A stretch of DNA of 11,451 nt from an uncultured Clostridia bacterium (GTDB taxonomy: Bacteria > Bacillota > Clostridia > Christensenellales > Borkfalkiaceae): contig CANPZH010000039.1 in assembly GCA_947589335.1 (NCBI GenBank), positions 1-11,451 on the forward strand. Direction: 5' to 3'. Position 1 is the stretch's first letter; every line of letters starts with the position of its first letter. Shown here piece by piece: positions 1 through 6,581 of the stretch. A program made the position numbers and the translations under genes. The notes below the pieces were generated by a model that saw only the letters and a list, made by a program, of their open reading frames with translations, was not told the DNA's origin and searched no databases.

Positions 1-125
1 TCGCGGGGCAGGAAGGGGTGACCCTCGCGCCCGACCCCGACGACGTCAAGGGCTTCGAAGAATTCGCAAAGCGCTATGTGGACGGACTTCCCATCGTGAG
101 AGAAGCGGTCCTCAGTCTGAAATAA
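1..125 (+). CDS. FGGY-family sugar kinase, C-terminal end (probable ribulokinase, AraB-like)
   Basis: Only the last 40 codons are inside the window; the frame enters at base 3 and stops with TAA at 123-125. The visible tail contains PDPDDVKGFEEFAKRYVDGL and ends in a helix-like stretch, in keeping with the C-terminal helix of FGGY carbohydrate kinases, which end in a Tyr-rich region of this kind. No ATP- or sugar-binding motif is visible, so the family call rests mainly on the immediate neighbour: araD starts 12 bases downstream with a GGAG ribosome binding site, and araA follows. The expected role is ATP-dependent phosphorylation of L-ribulose to L-ribulose 5-phosphate in the cytoplasm. A xylulokinase or another pentulose kinase is a realistic alternative. 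Confidence 0.6.
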   Translation, partial: AGQEGVTLAPDPDDVKGFEEFAKRYVDGLPIVREAVLSLK

Positions 126-137
126 GGAGAGTAAAAA

Positions 138-836
138 ATGCTCGAAGAATTGAAAGAAAAAGTATTGAAAGCAAATTTGGACCTCGTCAAAAACAAGCTC
201 GTGCTCTTCACGTGGGGGAATGTCTCCGAGATCGACAGAAAGAGCGGACTTGTCGTCATCAAGCCCTCGGGCGTTTCCTATGACGAGATGAAGGCGGAGG
301 ACATGGTCGTCGTCGACCTCAACGGAAAAGTCGTGGACGGCAACCTTCGTCCCTCTTCCGATACGCCGACGCACATCGAATTTTACAAGGCGTTCCCGAA
401 TATCGGCGGCGTCACGCACACCCATTCCACCTTTGCGACGGCTTGGGCGCAGGCGGGCAGGAGCATTCCCTTCTACGGAACGACCCATGCCGATTATTTC
501 TACGGCGACATTCCCTGCGCGCGTTCCCTTACCAAAGAGGAGATCGAGGGGGAATACGAGAAGAACACGGGACTTGCCATTATCGAGAAATTCCGCGACG
601 ACAAGCTCGACCCGCTCGAAGTTCCCGGCGTGCTCATCAAGAGCCACGGCGTGTTCGCCTTCGGGAAGGACGGCGACGGCTCCGTCTACAACGCGACGGT
701 CATCGAGGAAGTCGCCAAGATGGCATTCCTCACCGAGCAGATCAATCCCACCGTGCAGCGGGCGGACCGCTTCATGATGGAAAAGCACTATCGCCGCAAG
801 CACGGCAAGAATGCCTATTACGGGCAGAAGAAGTAA
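138..836 (+). CDS. araD: L-ribulose-5-phosphate 4-epimerase
   Basis: A 232-residue cytoplasmic enzyme, essentially the length of E. coli AraD (231). It interconverts L-ribulose 5-phosphate and D-xylulose 5-phosphate by zinc-dependent retro-aldol chemistry, linking arabinose breakdown to the pentose phosphate pathway. The class II aldolase/epimerase signature is complete. KPSG (residues 42-45) and SSD (73-75) match the phosphate-binding loops and catalytic Asp. HTH at 94-96 and His170 match the zinc ligands. Asp119 (in HADYFYG) and Tyr228 (in NAYYG) match the catalytic Asp and Tyr supplied across the subunit interface in E. coli AraD, offset by one residue. The ATG follows GGAGAG by about seven bases. 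It sits between the kinase tail and araA, so it belongs to the arabinose pathway rather than to an ascorbate/gulonate route (UlaF/SgbE), although paralogues share these motifs. Confidence 0.95.
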   Translation: MLEELKEKVLKANLDLVKNKLVLFTWGNVSEIDRKSGLVVIKPSGVSYDEMKAEDMVVVDLNGKVVDGNLRPSSDTPTHIEFYKAFPNIGGVTHTHSTFATAWAQAGRSIPFYGTTHADYFYGDIPCARSLTKEEIEGEYEKNTGLAIIEKFRDDKLDPLEVPGVLIKSHGVFAFGKDGDGSVYNATVIEEVAKMAFLTEQINPTVQRADRFMMEKHYRRKHGKNAYYGQKK

Positions 837-843
837 GGTTTCG

Positions 844-990
844 CACAATTCTTTGCTTACTCGTCGCCGCACGCCCGTTTTTTACGCTTTTCTTGCGAAA
901 AGCTCTGTTTGTGGGCGGCGGCTCCTCTTCCCAAAAAATCTTGCTACGCAATATTTTTTGGGAGACTTCTTTCGGTCGAAAAGAATTGTG
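844..990. repeat. Nested inverted-repeat element in the araD-araA gap, with a strong central hairpin (929-963)
   Basis: This fills most of the 222-base non-coding gap between araD and araA. An outer 11-bp perfect inverted pair (cacaattcttt at 844-854, aaagaattgtg at 980-990) encloses three local palindromes. They are cttttc/gaaaag at 887-902; an 11-bp perfect stem tcccaaaaaat/attttttggga (929-939 with 953-963), extended inward by ttgc/gcaa around a TAC loop; and tttcg/cgaaa near 970-980. The central stem is A/T-rich inside and carries its T-run within the right arm, so it is not a textbook terminator. AAGGT occurs just outside both ends (835-839, 997-1001), though not flush with the repeats. 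It may be a small MITE-like repeat or an mRNA-processing or stability structure between araD and araA. Confidence 0.5.
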
Positions 991-1058
991 TGAGGAAAGG
1001 TGCTTCGCCCGCAAAAAACAAAATTAAAAATTATTAAAATCATTAGGGGGTTTTTGAT

Positions 1059-2519
1059 ATGAAAGAAAAAGTTGTTTATTGGCTGACAGGTTCGCAGACG
1101 CTCTACGGCGACGACGTGCTCGCCCATGTTGCGCAGCATTCCGAGGAAATGGCAAACTACGTCAACGAGTTTATGCCCGTCACGGTGAAATATCTCACCA
1201 CCTGCAAGAGCTCGGAAGAGATCGTTGCGGCGGTCCGCAAGGTCAACGAGGACGACGACTGCGTGGGCATCATCACGTGGTGCCATACCTTCTCGCCCGC
1301 CAAGATGTGGATCAAGGGGCTTACCATGCTCAGAAAGCCGATGTGCCACTTCGCGACGCAATACAACGAGCGCCTTCCCTACGACACCATCGACATGGAC
1401 TTCATGAACGAGAATCAGGCGGCGCACGGCGACAGAGAGTTCGGCTACATCGTCTCCCGTCTCAGAATGGACAACAAGGTCATCGTCGGGTACTACAAAG
1501 ATCCTGAGGCGCTCGAAGAGCTCGCCGCATGGTGCAAGGCGGCAGCCGGGCTTGCCTTCTCGAAGAACGTCAAGGTCTGCCGTTTCTCCGACAACATGCG
1601 GAACGTCGCCGTGACGGAGGGGGACAAGGTCGAGGCGCACATCGGTCTCGGCTGGGAAGTCGACTACTATCCGATCGGCGATCTCGTGGAGTACATCAAC
1701 GCCGTCACCGAGGCGGAAGTGGACGCCCTCATGGCGGAGTACGCAGAAAAGTACACGATGGGCACCGACCGCATCTCCGTCGTGCGCGAGCAGGCGAAGT
1801 ATGAGATCGCGATCGACAAATTCTGCAAGGAGAACGGCGGATACATCGGCATCGTCGATCACTTCGGCGCGCTCCACGGCATGAACCAGCTGCCCGGGCT
1901 TGCGATCCAGGATCTGCAGAGCAAGGGCTACGGCTTCGGCGCGGAGGGCGACTGGAAGATCGCCGCGCTCGGCGCAGTCATGCAGTACATGGCGGGTCAG
2001 GAAGGCACCGGTCTCATGGAGGACTACACCTACGACCTCAAAGACGGGCTCTGCCTCGGCGCGCACATGCTGGAGGTCTCTCCGCAGTTCGCCGCGACGA
2101 AACCCGAGATCCAGGTCCATCCGCTCGGCATCGGCGGCAAGTCCGATCCCGCGCGCCTCGTCTTCGAGGGAATTGCGGCGCCCGAGGCGGTCGCTGTCTC
2201 CATGATCGACATGGGCGACAGGCTCCGTCTCATCGTCCAGAAGATCGAGCTCGTCAAATATCCGCACAAGATGCCCAATCTGCCCGTCGGCGGACTCATG
2301 TGGAAGTATAAGCCCAACTTCAAGGAAGGGGTCGCGGCATGGATCTATGCGGGCGGCGCACACCATACGGTCGTCAGCTCCAAGCTCTCCGTGCAGGACA
2401 TGGTGGACCTCGGCAATATGTGGGGCGTGGAAGTCGTCGTCATCGACGAAAAGACGGAGATCAACGAATTCAAGAAGCAGCTCCTTTGGGCAGACCGGAT
2501 CTGGAAATCGAAACTGTGA
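1059..2519 (+). CDS. araA: L-arabinose isomerase
   Basis: A 486-residue cytoplasmic enzyme (E. coli AraA is 500) that isomerises L-arabinose to L-ribulose, the first step of the pathway. The family metal-binding set can be followed in order: Glu296 in FGAEGDWK, Glu321 in MEDYTY, His336 in GAHMLEV, and the His435-His436 pair in GGAHHT. These correspond to E. coli Glu306, Glu333, His350 and His450, which bind Mn2+ and catalyse the hydride or enediol step. The N-terminal half has the expected TGSQ and TWCHTFSPAKMW stretches of the Rossmann-like domain. The start is fixed by AGGGGG at 1045-1050, eight bases before the ATG, in an A/T-rich leader. It is separated from araD by an unusual hairpin-rich gap and ends 15 bases before an intrinsic terminator. 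I could not pick a convincing promoter in the leader. Confidence 0.97.
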   Translation: MKEKVVYWLTGSQTLYGDDVLAHVAQHSEEMANYVNEFMPVTVKYLTTCKSSEEIVAAVRKVNEDDDCVGIITWCHTFSPAKMWIKGLTMLRKPMCHFATQYNERLPYDTIDMDFMNENQAAHGDREFGYIVSRLRMDNKVIVGYYKDPEALEELAAWCKAAAGLAFSKNVKVCRFSDNMRNVAVTEGDKVEAHIGLGWEVDYYPIGDLVEYINAVTEAEVDALMAEYAEKYTMGTDRISVVREQAKYEIAIDKFCKENGGYIGIVDHFGALHGMNQLPGLAIQDLQSKGYGFGAEGDWKIAALGAVMQYMAGQEGTGLMEDYTYDLKDGLCLGAHMLEVSPQFAATKPEIQVHPLGIGGKSDPARLVFEGIAAPEAVAVSMIDMGDRLRLIVQKIELVKYPHKMPNLPVGGLMWKYKPNFKEGVAAWIYAGGAHHTVVSSKLSVQDMVDLGNMWGVEVVVIDEKTEINEFKKQLLWADRIWKSKL

Positions 2520-2534
2520 GACAGCAGCGGGAAG

Positions 2535-2562
2535 AGGGCGGCGGAATGCGCCGCCCTTTTTT
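2535..2562 (+). terminator. Intrinsic terminator after araA
   Basis: A perfect 9-bp stem agggcggcg/cgccgccct (2535-2543 with 2549-2557) with loop GAATG runs directly into six T residues (2557-2562). This is a textbook Rho-independent terminator 15 bases after the araA stop. The Shine-Dalgarno sequence of the next gene (AAAGGAGG, 2567-2574) begins only a few bases later, so there is no room for a separate promoter between them. Either the terminator is leaky and sets a lower level for the downstream genes, or those genes use a promoter inside araA. Confidence 0.9.
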
Positions 2563-2579
2563 CGGGAAAGGAGGTTTTT

Positions 2580-2930
2580 ATGGCAATGCAGAGGAAGGGG
2601 CGCGGGTTCCAGCTGACAGAGCGGGACAAAGCGGTCTTGAAGGCATTCCGCGCCTGCCGCGTTCCCAACCAATATTTTTCTCTCGACGGCAGGGGGAACA
2701 CGAAGTACGATTTCAATTTCAACTACGAAGAAGTTTACGACTATGCGGACGCCCTCCTGCGCGGGGAGGAGATCAGTCTCGAACACAATTTCGTAGGGCT
2801 CCGCGCCGGGGCGATCAACGAGGATTTCCGCAAAGTCCTCGAAGTGCTCGGCAGGCGGGATCCCGTCCTCGAAGATTTCTGCGACAAGCTGTCGCAGGCG
2901 ATCTCGGTGATCGAACGCGCAGGCAAATAA
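2580..2930 (+). CDS. Small conserved-looking protein of unknown function (116 aa)
   Basis: I do not recognise this family. The ATG at 2580 is supported by a strong AAAGGAGG five bases upstream; a second ATG at codon 3 is a less well placed alternative. The product is soluble, with no signal peptide or membrane segment. It has a basic N-terminus (QRKGRGF, then LTERDKAVLKAFRAC), a Tyr/Asn/Asp-rich middle (KYDFNFNYEEVYDYADALL), and a C-terminal part that reads as two amphipathic helices (residues about 78-113). It lies between the araA terminator and the GH36 gene, with an 18-base gap to the latter, so it is co-transcribed with the glycosidases. Codon use matches its neighbours, which argues for a real gene. 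A helical adaptor or regulator is possible, but nothing in the sequence shows it. Confidence 0.8.
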   Translation: MAMQRKGRGFQLTERDKAVLKAFRACRVPNQYFSLDGRGNTKYDFNFNYEEVYDYADALLRGEEISLEHNFVGLRAGAINEDFRKVLEVLGRRDPVLEDFCDKLSQAISVIERAGK

Positions 2931-2948
2931 AACATTCGGAGAAGATAC

Positions 2949-5027
2949 ATGTTTTTCAAACGGTATGACTTCGGCGAGACCTCCGTCTACTATGTGGAGA
3001 CGCCCGTCGAAGGCCACGACAAGAAGACCACGACCGTCGGCATGGCGGTCTATCCCAAAAGCGTGGAGGTCGATCCCTCCAAACTGCACCCGGACAGTCT
3101 CGTCCAGGTCGCATTCACGGGGGATGAGAATCTCATCGACTACACCCACGGCGTCACGATGCGCAACCGCAGGTCGACGCTGCTGAAGGTGACCCGTCAA
3201 GTCCAGTTCATGAGCGGGAACCTCAATACCTACCTCACGGACGGGCAGGGGAACGAGTATGTCCACAAGCTCTTTTATCATCCCGAGACGGGCGTCTTCA
3301 CCGTCTCCGTCCGGTACGACAACCGCACGCGCGAGGCAAGGACGCTCGAACATCTCTCCTCCTTTTCCCTGAGCGGCATCGCCTCGCCCTCGAAGGGGTA
3401 CACGACGCAGGGCTTGATCCTGCACCGCATGACGAGCGCGTGGTCGCGGGAATGCCGCCTCAGGAGCGACAGCTTCGCCCATCTCGGCCTCGACATGAGC
3501 TGGGCGAGATACGGCGTAAAGGTCGAAAAGTGGGGGCAGACGGGCTCCATGCCCAACCGCGGCTACTATCCGTTCGCGGCGATCGAAGACCGCGAGGGGC
3601 AGACCGTGCTCGGCGTACAGCTCGAGGCGCCCTTTTCGTGGCAGCTCGAAGTGTACGAGGAGAAGGAGACCTGCGCGCTCTCGGGCGGGCTCGGCGACTA
3701 CGATACCGCGCACTGGCGCAAGACGGTAAAGCCCGGGGAGGGCTTTGAGACGCACAGGGCGTTTTTCACCGTCAAGCGTTCGCTCGGGGAGGTCTGCAAC
3801 GCCCTCGTCCATGAACAGGACGCCCATCTCTCCGTCCCCGCGAGCGAGGAAGGAATGCCCGTGATGTTCAACGAGTACTGCACGACGTGGGGGAATCCTA
3901 CGCCCGCCAGGATCAAGCGGCTCCTGAAGGCGCTCAAGCCTCTGCCCGTCGAATATTTCGTGATCGACAGCGGATGGTACAAACCGTCGGACAAGAACTG
4001 GTGCAACGCCATCGGCGACTGGGAGGAGAGCCGCGAGATCTTCCCGGACGGGATCAAAGCCGTCGCGCAGCTCATCCGGGACGCGGGCATGCGCCCCGGG
4101 ATCTGGTTTGAATTCGAGATCGCGGGAAGGGACAGCAAGTGCTTCGGACGGGAGGATCTGCTCCTCAAGCGGGACGGTTTCCCGCTCACGACCAAAAACC
4201 GCCGCTTCCTCGATCTGAGAAAACCCGAGGTCGACCGCTATCTCAAGGAGCGGGTGACCGATTTTCTGAAGAACAACGGCTTCTCCTATCTCAAGATCGA
4301 CTACAACGACAACTACGGCGTCGGCTGCGACAGCGAGGACGGCGCAAGTTTGGGCGAGGGCGGACGCCGCGTCGCCGAAGAGAGCCTCGAATGGCTCCGC
4401 AAGCTCAAAGACGGCGTACCCGATCTCGTGATCGAGAACTGCTCCTCGGGCGGCAGCAGGATCGAACCTCTCCGCATGAGTATGGTCTCCATGTGCTCCT
4501 TCTCGGACGCGCATGAATGCAACGAGATCCCGCTCGTCGCCGCGAACGTCTCCCGCGTGATCCCGGCGCGGCAGTCCCAGATCTGGGCGGTCATCCGTGA
4601 AAACGAACCCGACTCCCGCACGATCTACTCCCTCTGCGCCGCCATGATGGGCAGGATCTGTCTCTCGGGCGATCTCCACAAGGTCCCCGCAGAGAAGATC
4701 GCGCTCATCGCGGAAGGGCTTCGCTTCTACGAAGGCGTCAAGGAGATCGTCCGCCGCGGGGACATCGCCGCCATCGACTGCGACGTCGAATATTACCGCG
4801 ATCCCGTCGGAAGGCAGGTCTACATCAAGGACTTCGGGAAAAGCCGCCTCGTGATCGTCCACTTCCTGAAGGGCGAGTGCGCGGTGAAGATCCCGCTTGA
4901 TGGGTACTTCTTGAAATCTTCCTATACCGATCTTCGCTATGCGGTCAAAAACGAATGTCTCCGCATCGCGGGCGCGGAATTCCACGCGGGCGCGTTCCTG
5001 CTCGAAAAGGGGGAGGAGACGTGCTGA
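2949..5027 (+). CDS. GH36 alpha-galactosidase-like glycoside hydrolase (intracellular)
   Basis: A 692-residue protein with the architecture and usual size of GH36 enzymes: an N-terminal beta-supersandwich (to about residue 300), a (beta/alpha)8 catalytic barrel (about 305-600) and a C-terminal beta-domain. Barrel landmarks are YFVIDSGWY (337-344), GDW (356-358), GIWFEFE (384-390), FLDLRKPEV (420-428), KIDYND (449-454) with Asp451 as the expected nucleophile, ENCSSGGSR (496-504), and SFSDAHE (517-523) with Asp520 as the expected acid/base. It should hydrolyse terminal alpha-galactosides with retention of configuration. Because beta-L-arabinopyranose has the same ring stereochemistry as alpha-D-galactopyranose, a beta-L-arabinopyranosidase role is a serious alternative here. 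The second Asp of the usual DDGW motif is Ser341. There is no signal peptide, so it acts in the cytoplasm on imported oligosaccharides. GGAGAAG (2938-2944) sets the start. Confidence 0.88.
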   Translation: MFFKRYDFGETSVYYVETPVEGHDKKTTTVGMAVYPKSVEVDPSKLHPDSLVQVAFTGDENLIDYTHGVTMRNRRSTLLKVTRQVQFMSGNLNTYLTDGQGNEYVHKLFYHPETGVFTVSVRYDNRTREARTLEHLSSFSLSGIASPSKGYTTQGLILHRMTSAWSRECRLRSDSFAHLGLDMSWARYGVKVEKWGQTGSMPNRGYYPFAAIEDREGQTVLGVQLEAPFSWQLEVYEEKETCALSGGLGDYDTAHWRKTVKPGEGFETHRAFFTVKRSLGEVCNALVHEQDAHLSVPASEEGMPVMFNEYCTTWGNPTPARIKRLLKALKPLPVEYFVIDSGWYKPSDKNWCNAIGDWEESREIFPDGIKAVAQLIRDAGMRPGIWFEFEIAGRDSKCFGREDLLLKRDGFPLTTKNRRFLDLRKPEVDRYLKERVTDFLKNNGFSYLKIDYNDNYGVGCDSEDGASLGEGGRRVAEESLEWLRKLKDGVPDLVIENCSSGGSRIEPLRMSMVSMCSFSDAHECNEIPLVAANVSRVIPARQSQIWAVIRENEPDSRTIYSLCAAMMGRICLSGDLHKVPAEKIALIAEGLRFYEGVKEIVRRGDIAAIDCDVEYYRDPVGRQVYIKDFGKSRLVIVHFLKGECAVKIPLDGYFLKSSYTDLRYAVKNECLRIAGAEFHAGAFLLEKGEETC
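5011..5018 (+). promoter_or_regulatory. Ribosome binding site that sets the GTG start at 5021
   Basis: GGGAGGAG at 5011-5018 lies inside the last codons of the GH36 gene and immediately before GTG at 5021-5023. The GTG start overlaps the GH36 stop (TGA, 5025-5027) by seven bases, a typical translational-coupling arrangement. The alternative ATG at 4955 would add 22 Arg/Gly-rich residues that look out of frame with any folded domain and would deepen the overlap, so I reject it. Confidence 0.75.
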
Positions 5028-6229
5028 AAACGCTCTTGGAAGAACACGGGCAGGAGCACCTCCTGCGCTTCTATGAGGAACTTCCGGAGGAGGAGAAGCG
5101 AGAGTTCGAGCGGCAGATCGGCGCCGTCGACTGGCAGATCCTCGACCTTATGCGCCACCCCGAGGACCTGAGCGGAAGGGGGAGGATCGCCCCGACCCCG
5201 TTTTTGACGGTCTCCGAGATCCGCCGCGACAGAGAGCGGTATCTGGAGGCGGGGAGGGAGGCGATCCGTCTCGGCAAAGTGGCGGCGGTGCTGCTCGCGG
5301 GCGGACAGGGCACCCGTCTCGGGAGCGACGCGCCGAAGGGGGCGTTCGACCTCGGCGTCACCCGCCCGCTCTACATCTTCGAACTTCTGATCCGCAATCT
5401 GCTCGACGTCGTGCGGGACTGCGGCGTTTATGTCCCGCTCCTGATCATGACGAGCGAAAAGAACGACATAGCGACCCGCGAATTTTTCGCCCGCCACGGA
5501 AATTTCGGGTATCCGCAGGAATATCTGCGCTTTTTCAGACAGGACATGGCGCCGAGCGTCTCCTTCGAAGGGAAGCTCTTTTTGGAGGAGAAGGGCAGGC
5601 TCGCCCTCTCGCCGAACGGCAACGGGGGATGGTATGCCTCCCTCCTGCGCGCGGACATTCTGAAGGACTTCCCCGCCGTGGAGTGGTTCAACGTCTTCTC
5701 GGTGGACAATGTGCTGCAGCGGATCGCGGACCCCGTGTTCGTCGGGGCGACGATCCTGAGCGGCAGGAACTGCGGCGCAAAGGGGGTGCGGAAGGCGTAC
5801 CCCGGGGAGAAAGTGGGGGTATTGTGCCTCGAGGACGGGCTCCCGAGCGTCATCGAGTACTATGAGATGAGCGCGGAAAACCGCGACCTTGTCGGCGCGG
5901 ACGGAGAGCCGGTCTATTCCTTCGGCGTGACGCTGAACTATCTCTTCCGCGCGGAAAAGCTCAAAGAGATCTCGGGGCGGAGGATCCCCGTGCATGTCGT
6001 GCGCAAGAAGATCCCGTATCTGAACGGAGCGGGAGAGCGCGTCGTGCCCGAGCGGGAAAACGGATATAAATTCGAGACGCTGATCCTCGACATGGTGCGG
6101 CTCATGGAGAGCTGCCTGCCCTTCGAGATCGTGCGGGAGAGGGAATTCGCGCCCGTCAAGAACCGCACGGGCGCCGACAGCGTGGAGACGGCGCGCGAAC
6201 TGTTAATATACAACGGAGTGGAACTGTGA
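5021..6229 (+). CDS. UAP1/AGX-like UTP:sugar-1-phosphate uridylyltransferase (UDP-sugar pyrophosphorylase)
   Basis: A 402-residue cytoplasmic enzyme of the eukaryotic-type UDPGP family rather than the GalU/RmlA type. From the GTG start, LLAGGQGTRLG with PKG (91-107) is the nucleotide-binding and catalytic loop, PNGNGGWY (198-205) matches the UAP1 motif usually read as PDGNGGLY, SVDN (227-230) supplies the metal-binding Asp, PSVIEYYE (275-282) matches the VEYSE-type segment, and EFAPVKN (375-381) matches the conserved Lys motif of UAP1. The reaction is UTP + sugar 1-phosphate giving UDP-sugar + PPi. UAP1 itself uses GlcNAc-1-P or GalNAc-1-P, while related bacterial and plant proteins accept glucose, galactose or arabinose 1-phosphates; specificity cannot be read here. 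Its position between GH36 and GH51 genes suggests activation of a released sugar, for example Gal-1-P. It is coupled to GH36 by overlap and to the next gene by a shared TGATG. Confidence 0.85.
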   Translation: MLKTLLEEHGQEHLLRFYEELPEEEKREFERQIGAVDWQILDLMRHPEDLSGRGRIAPTPFLTVSEIRRDRERYLEAGREAIRLGKVAAVLLAGGQGTRLGSDAPKGAFDLGVTRPLYIFELLIRNLLDVVRDCGVYVPLLIMTSEKNDIATREFFARHGNFGYPQEYLRFFRQDMAPSVSFEGKLFLEEKGRLALSPNGNGGWYASLLRADILKDFPAVEWFNVFSVDNVLQRIADPVFVGATILSGRNCGAKGVRKAYPGEKVGVLCLEDGLPSVIEYYEMSAENRDLVGADGEPVYSFGVTLNYLFRAEKLKEISGRRIPVHVVRKKIPYLNGAGERVVPERENGYKFETLILDMVRLMESCLPFEIVREREFAPVKNRTGADSVETARELLIYNGVEL

Positions 6230-6570
6230 TGGAAGAAAATACGGAACTTACGGCGTTTATCGGGCAGCTGGCGGAGCTTAACAGGGAGCTCGTGGAGATT
6301 TTCCATACGGGCAACGCGGGGCTCTTTACCGATCTGAACAGAACGATCAAGGAGATGTACCGGCTGCAGCACGGCAAGGAGGACGACGCCTTCATGACGA
6401 TCGGCCCCGACTGCGAGGTCATCTACCGCAATTTCGACATGCTCGTCGCGGTGCTCCGCACGACGGAGAACGGCGAGATCGACAGGGGCGCGCAGACTGC
6501 CGTCAATAAATTTCTGCACAACATTACGGACGCGGCATGCAACATCGCCGCGATCTTTGGTTTGGTCTGA
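6229..6570 (+). CDS. Small helical protein of unknown function (113 aa)
   Basis: I do not recognise this family. The start is taken as ATG at 6229, which shares one base with the preceding TGA (TGATG) and has GGAG at 6215-6218; GTG at 6226 would add one residue. The protein is soluble and mostly helical by eye. It has an acidic first half (ENTELTAFIGQLAELNRELV), a central stretch GPDCEVIYRNFDMLVAVLR (about 64-82), and a C-terminal Asn/Ala-rich helix (VNKFLHNITDAACNIAAIFG) that could pack as a bundle. There is no signal peptide or membrane span of normal length. It sits between the pyrophosphorylase and the arabinofuranosidase, 11 bases from the latter, so it is part of the same operon. Apart from being short and helical it shows no convincing similarity to the 116-aa protein encoded at 2580. 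Confidence 0.75.
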   Translation: MEENTELTAFIGQLAELNRELVEIFHTGNAGLFTDLNRTIKEMYRLQHGKEDDAFMTIGPDCEVIYRNFDMLVAVLRTTENGEIDRGAQTAVNKFLHNITDAACNIAAIFGLV

Positions 6571-6581
6571 GGGGGATCACG

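Noticed and set aside
991..1044. Possible araA promoter in the A/T-rich leader.
   Set aside because: TATTAA-like strings occur, but none has a reasonable -35 partner at 16-18 bp, so I do not call one.
882..4985. A 1367-codon open frame on the minus strand across araA, the 116-aa gene and most of GH36.
   Set aside because: All three sense genes share the same frame (starts divisible by 3), and this antisense frame is codon-aligned with them. It stays open because TTA, CTA and TCA are rarely used in the sense genes. The translation is low-complexity Asp/Val/Arg-rich with no domain.
4955..5020. Upstream ATG extension of the pyrophosphorylase gene.
   Set aside because: The extra 22 residues are an Arg/Gly-rich read-through of the GH36 C-terminus in another frame, and GGGAGGAG is positioned for GTG 5021.
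5024..5040. Sequence resembling a catabolite-responsive element (TGAAAACGCTCTTG).
   Set aside because: It lacks the conserved 3' C, lies inside a coding overlap and has no promoter nearby.
6537..6581. Upstream ATG extension of the GH51 gene.
   Set aside because: It overlaps the previous gene, adds residues not found at GH51 N-termini and lacks a ribosome binding site; GGGGGA is placed for ATG 6582.
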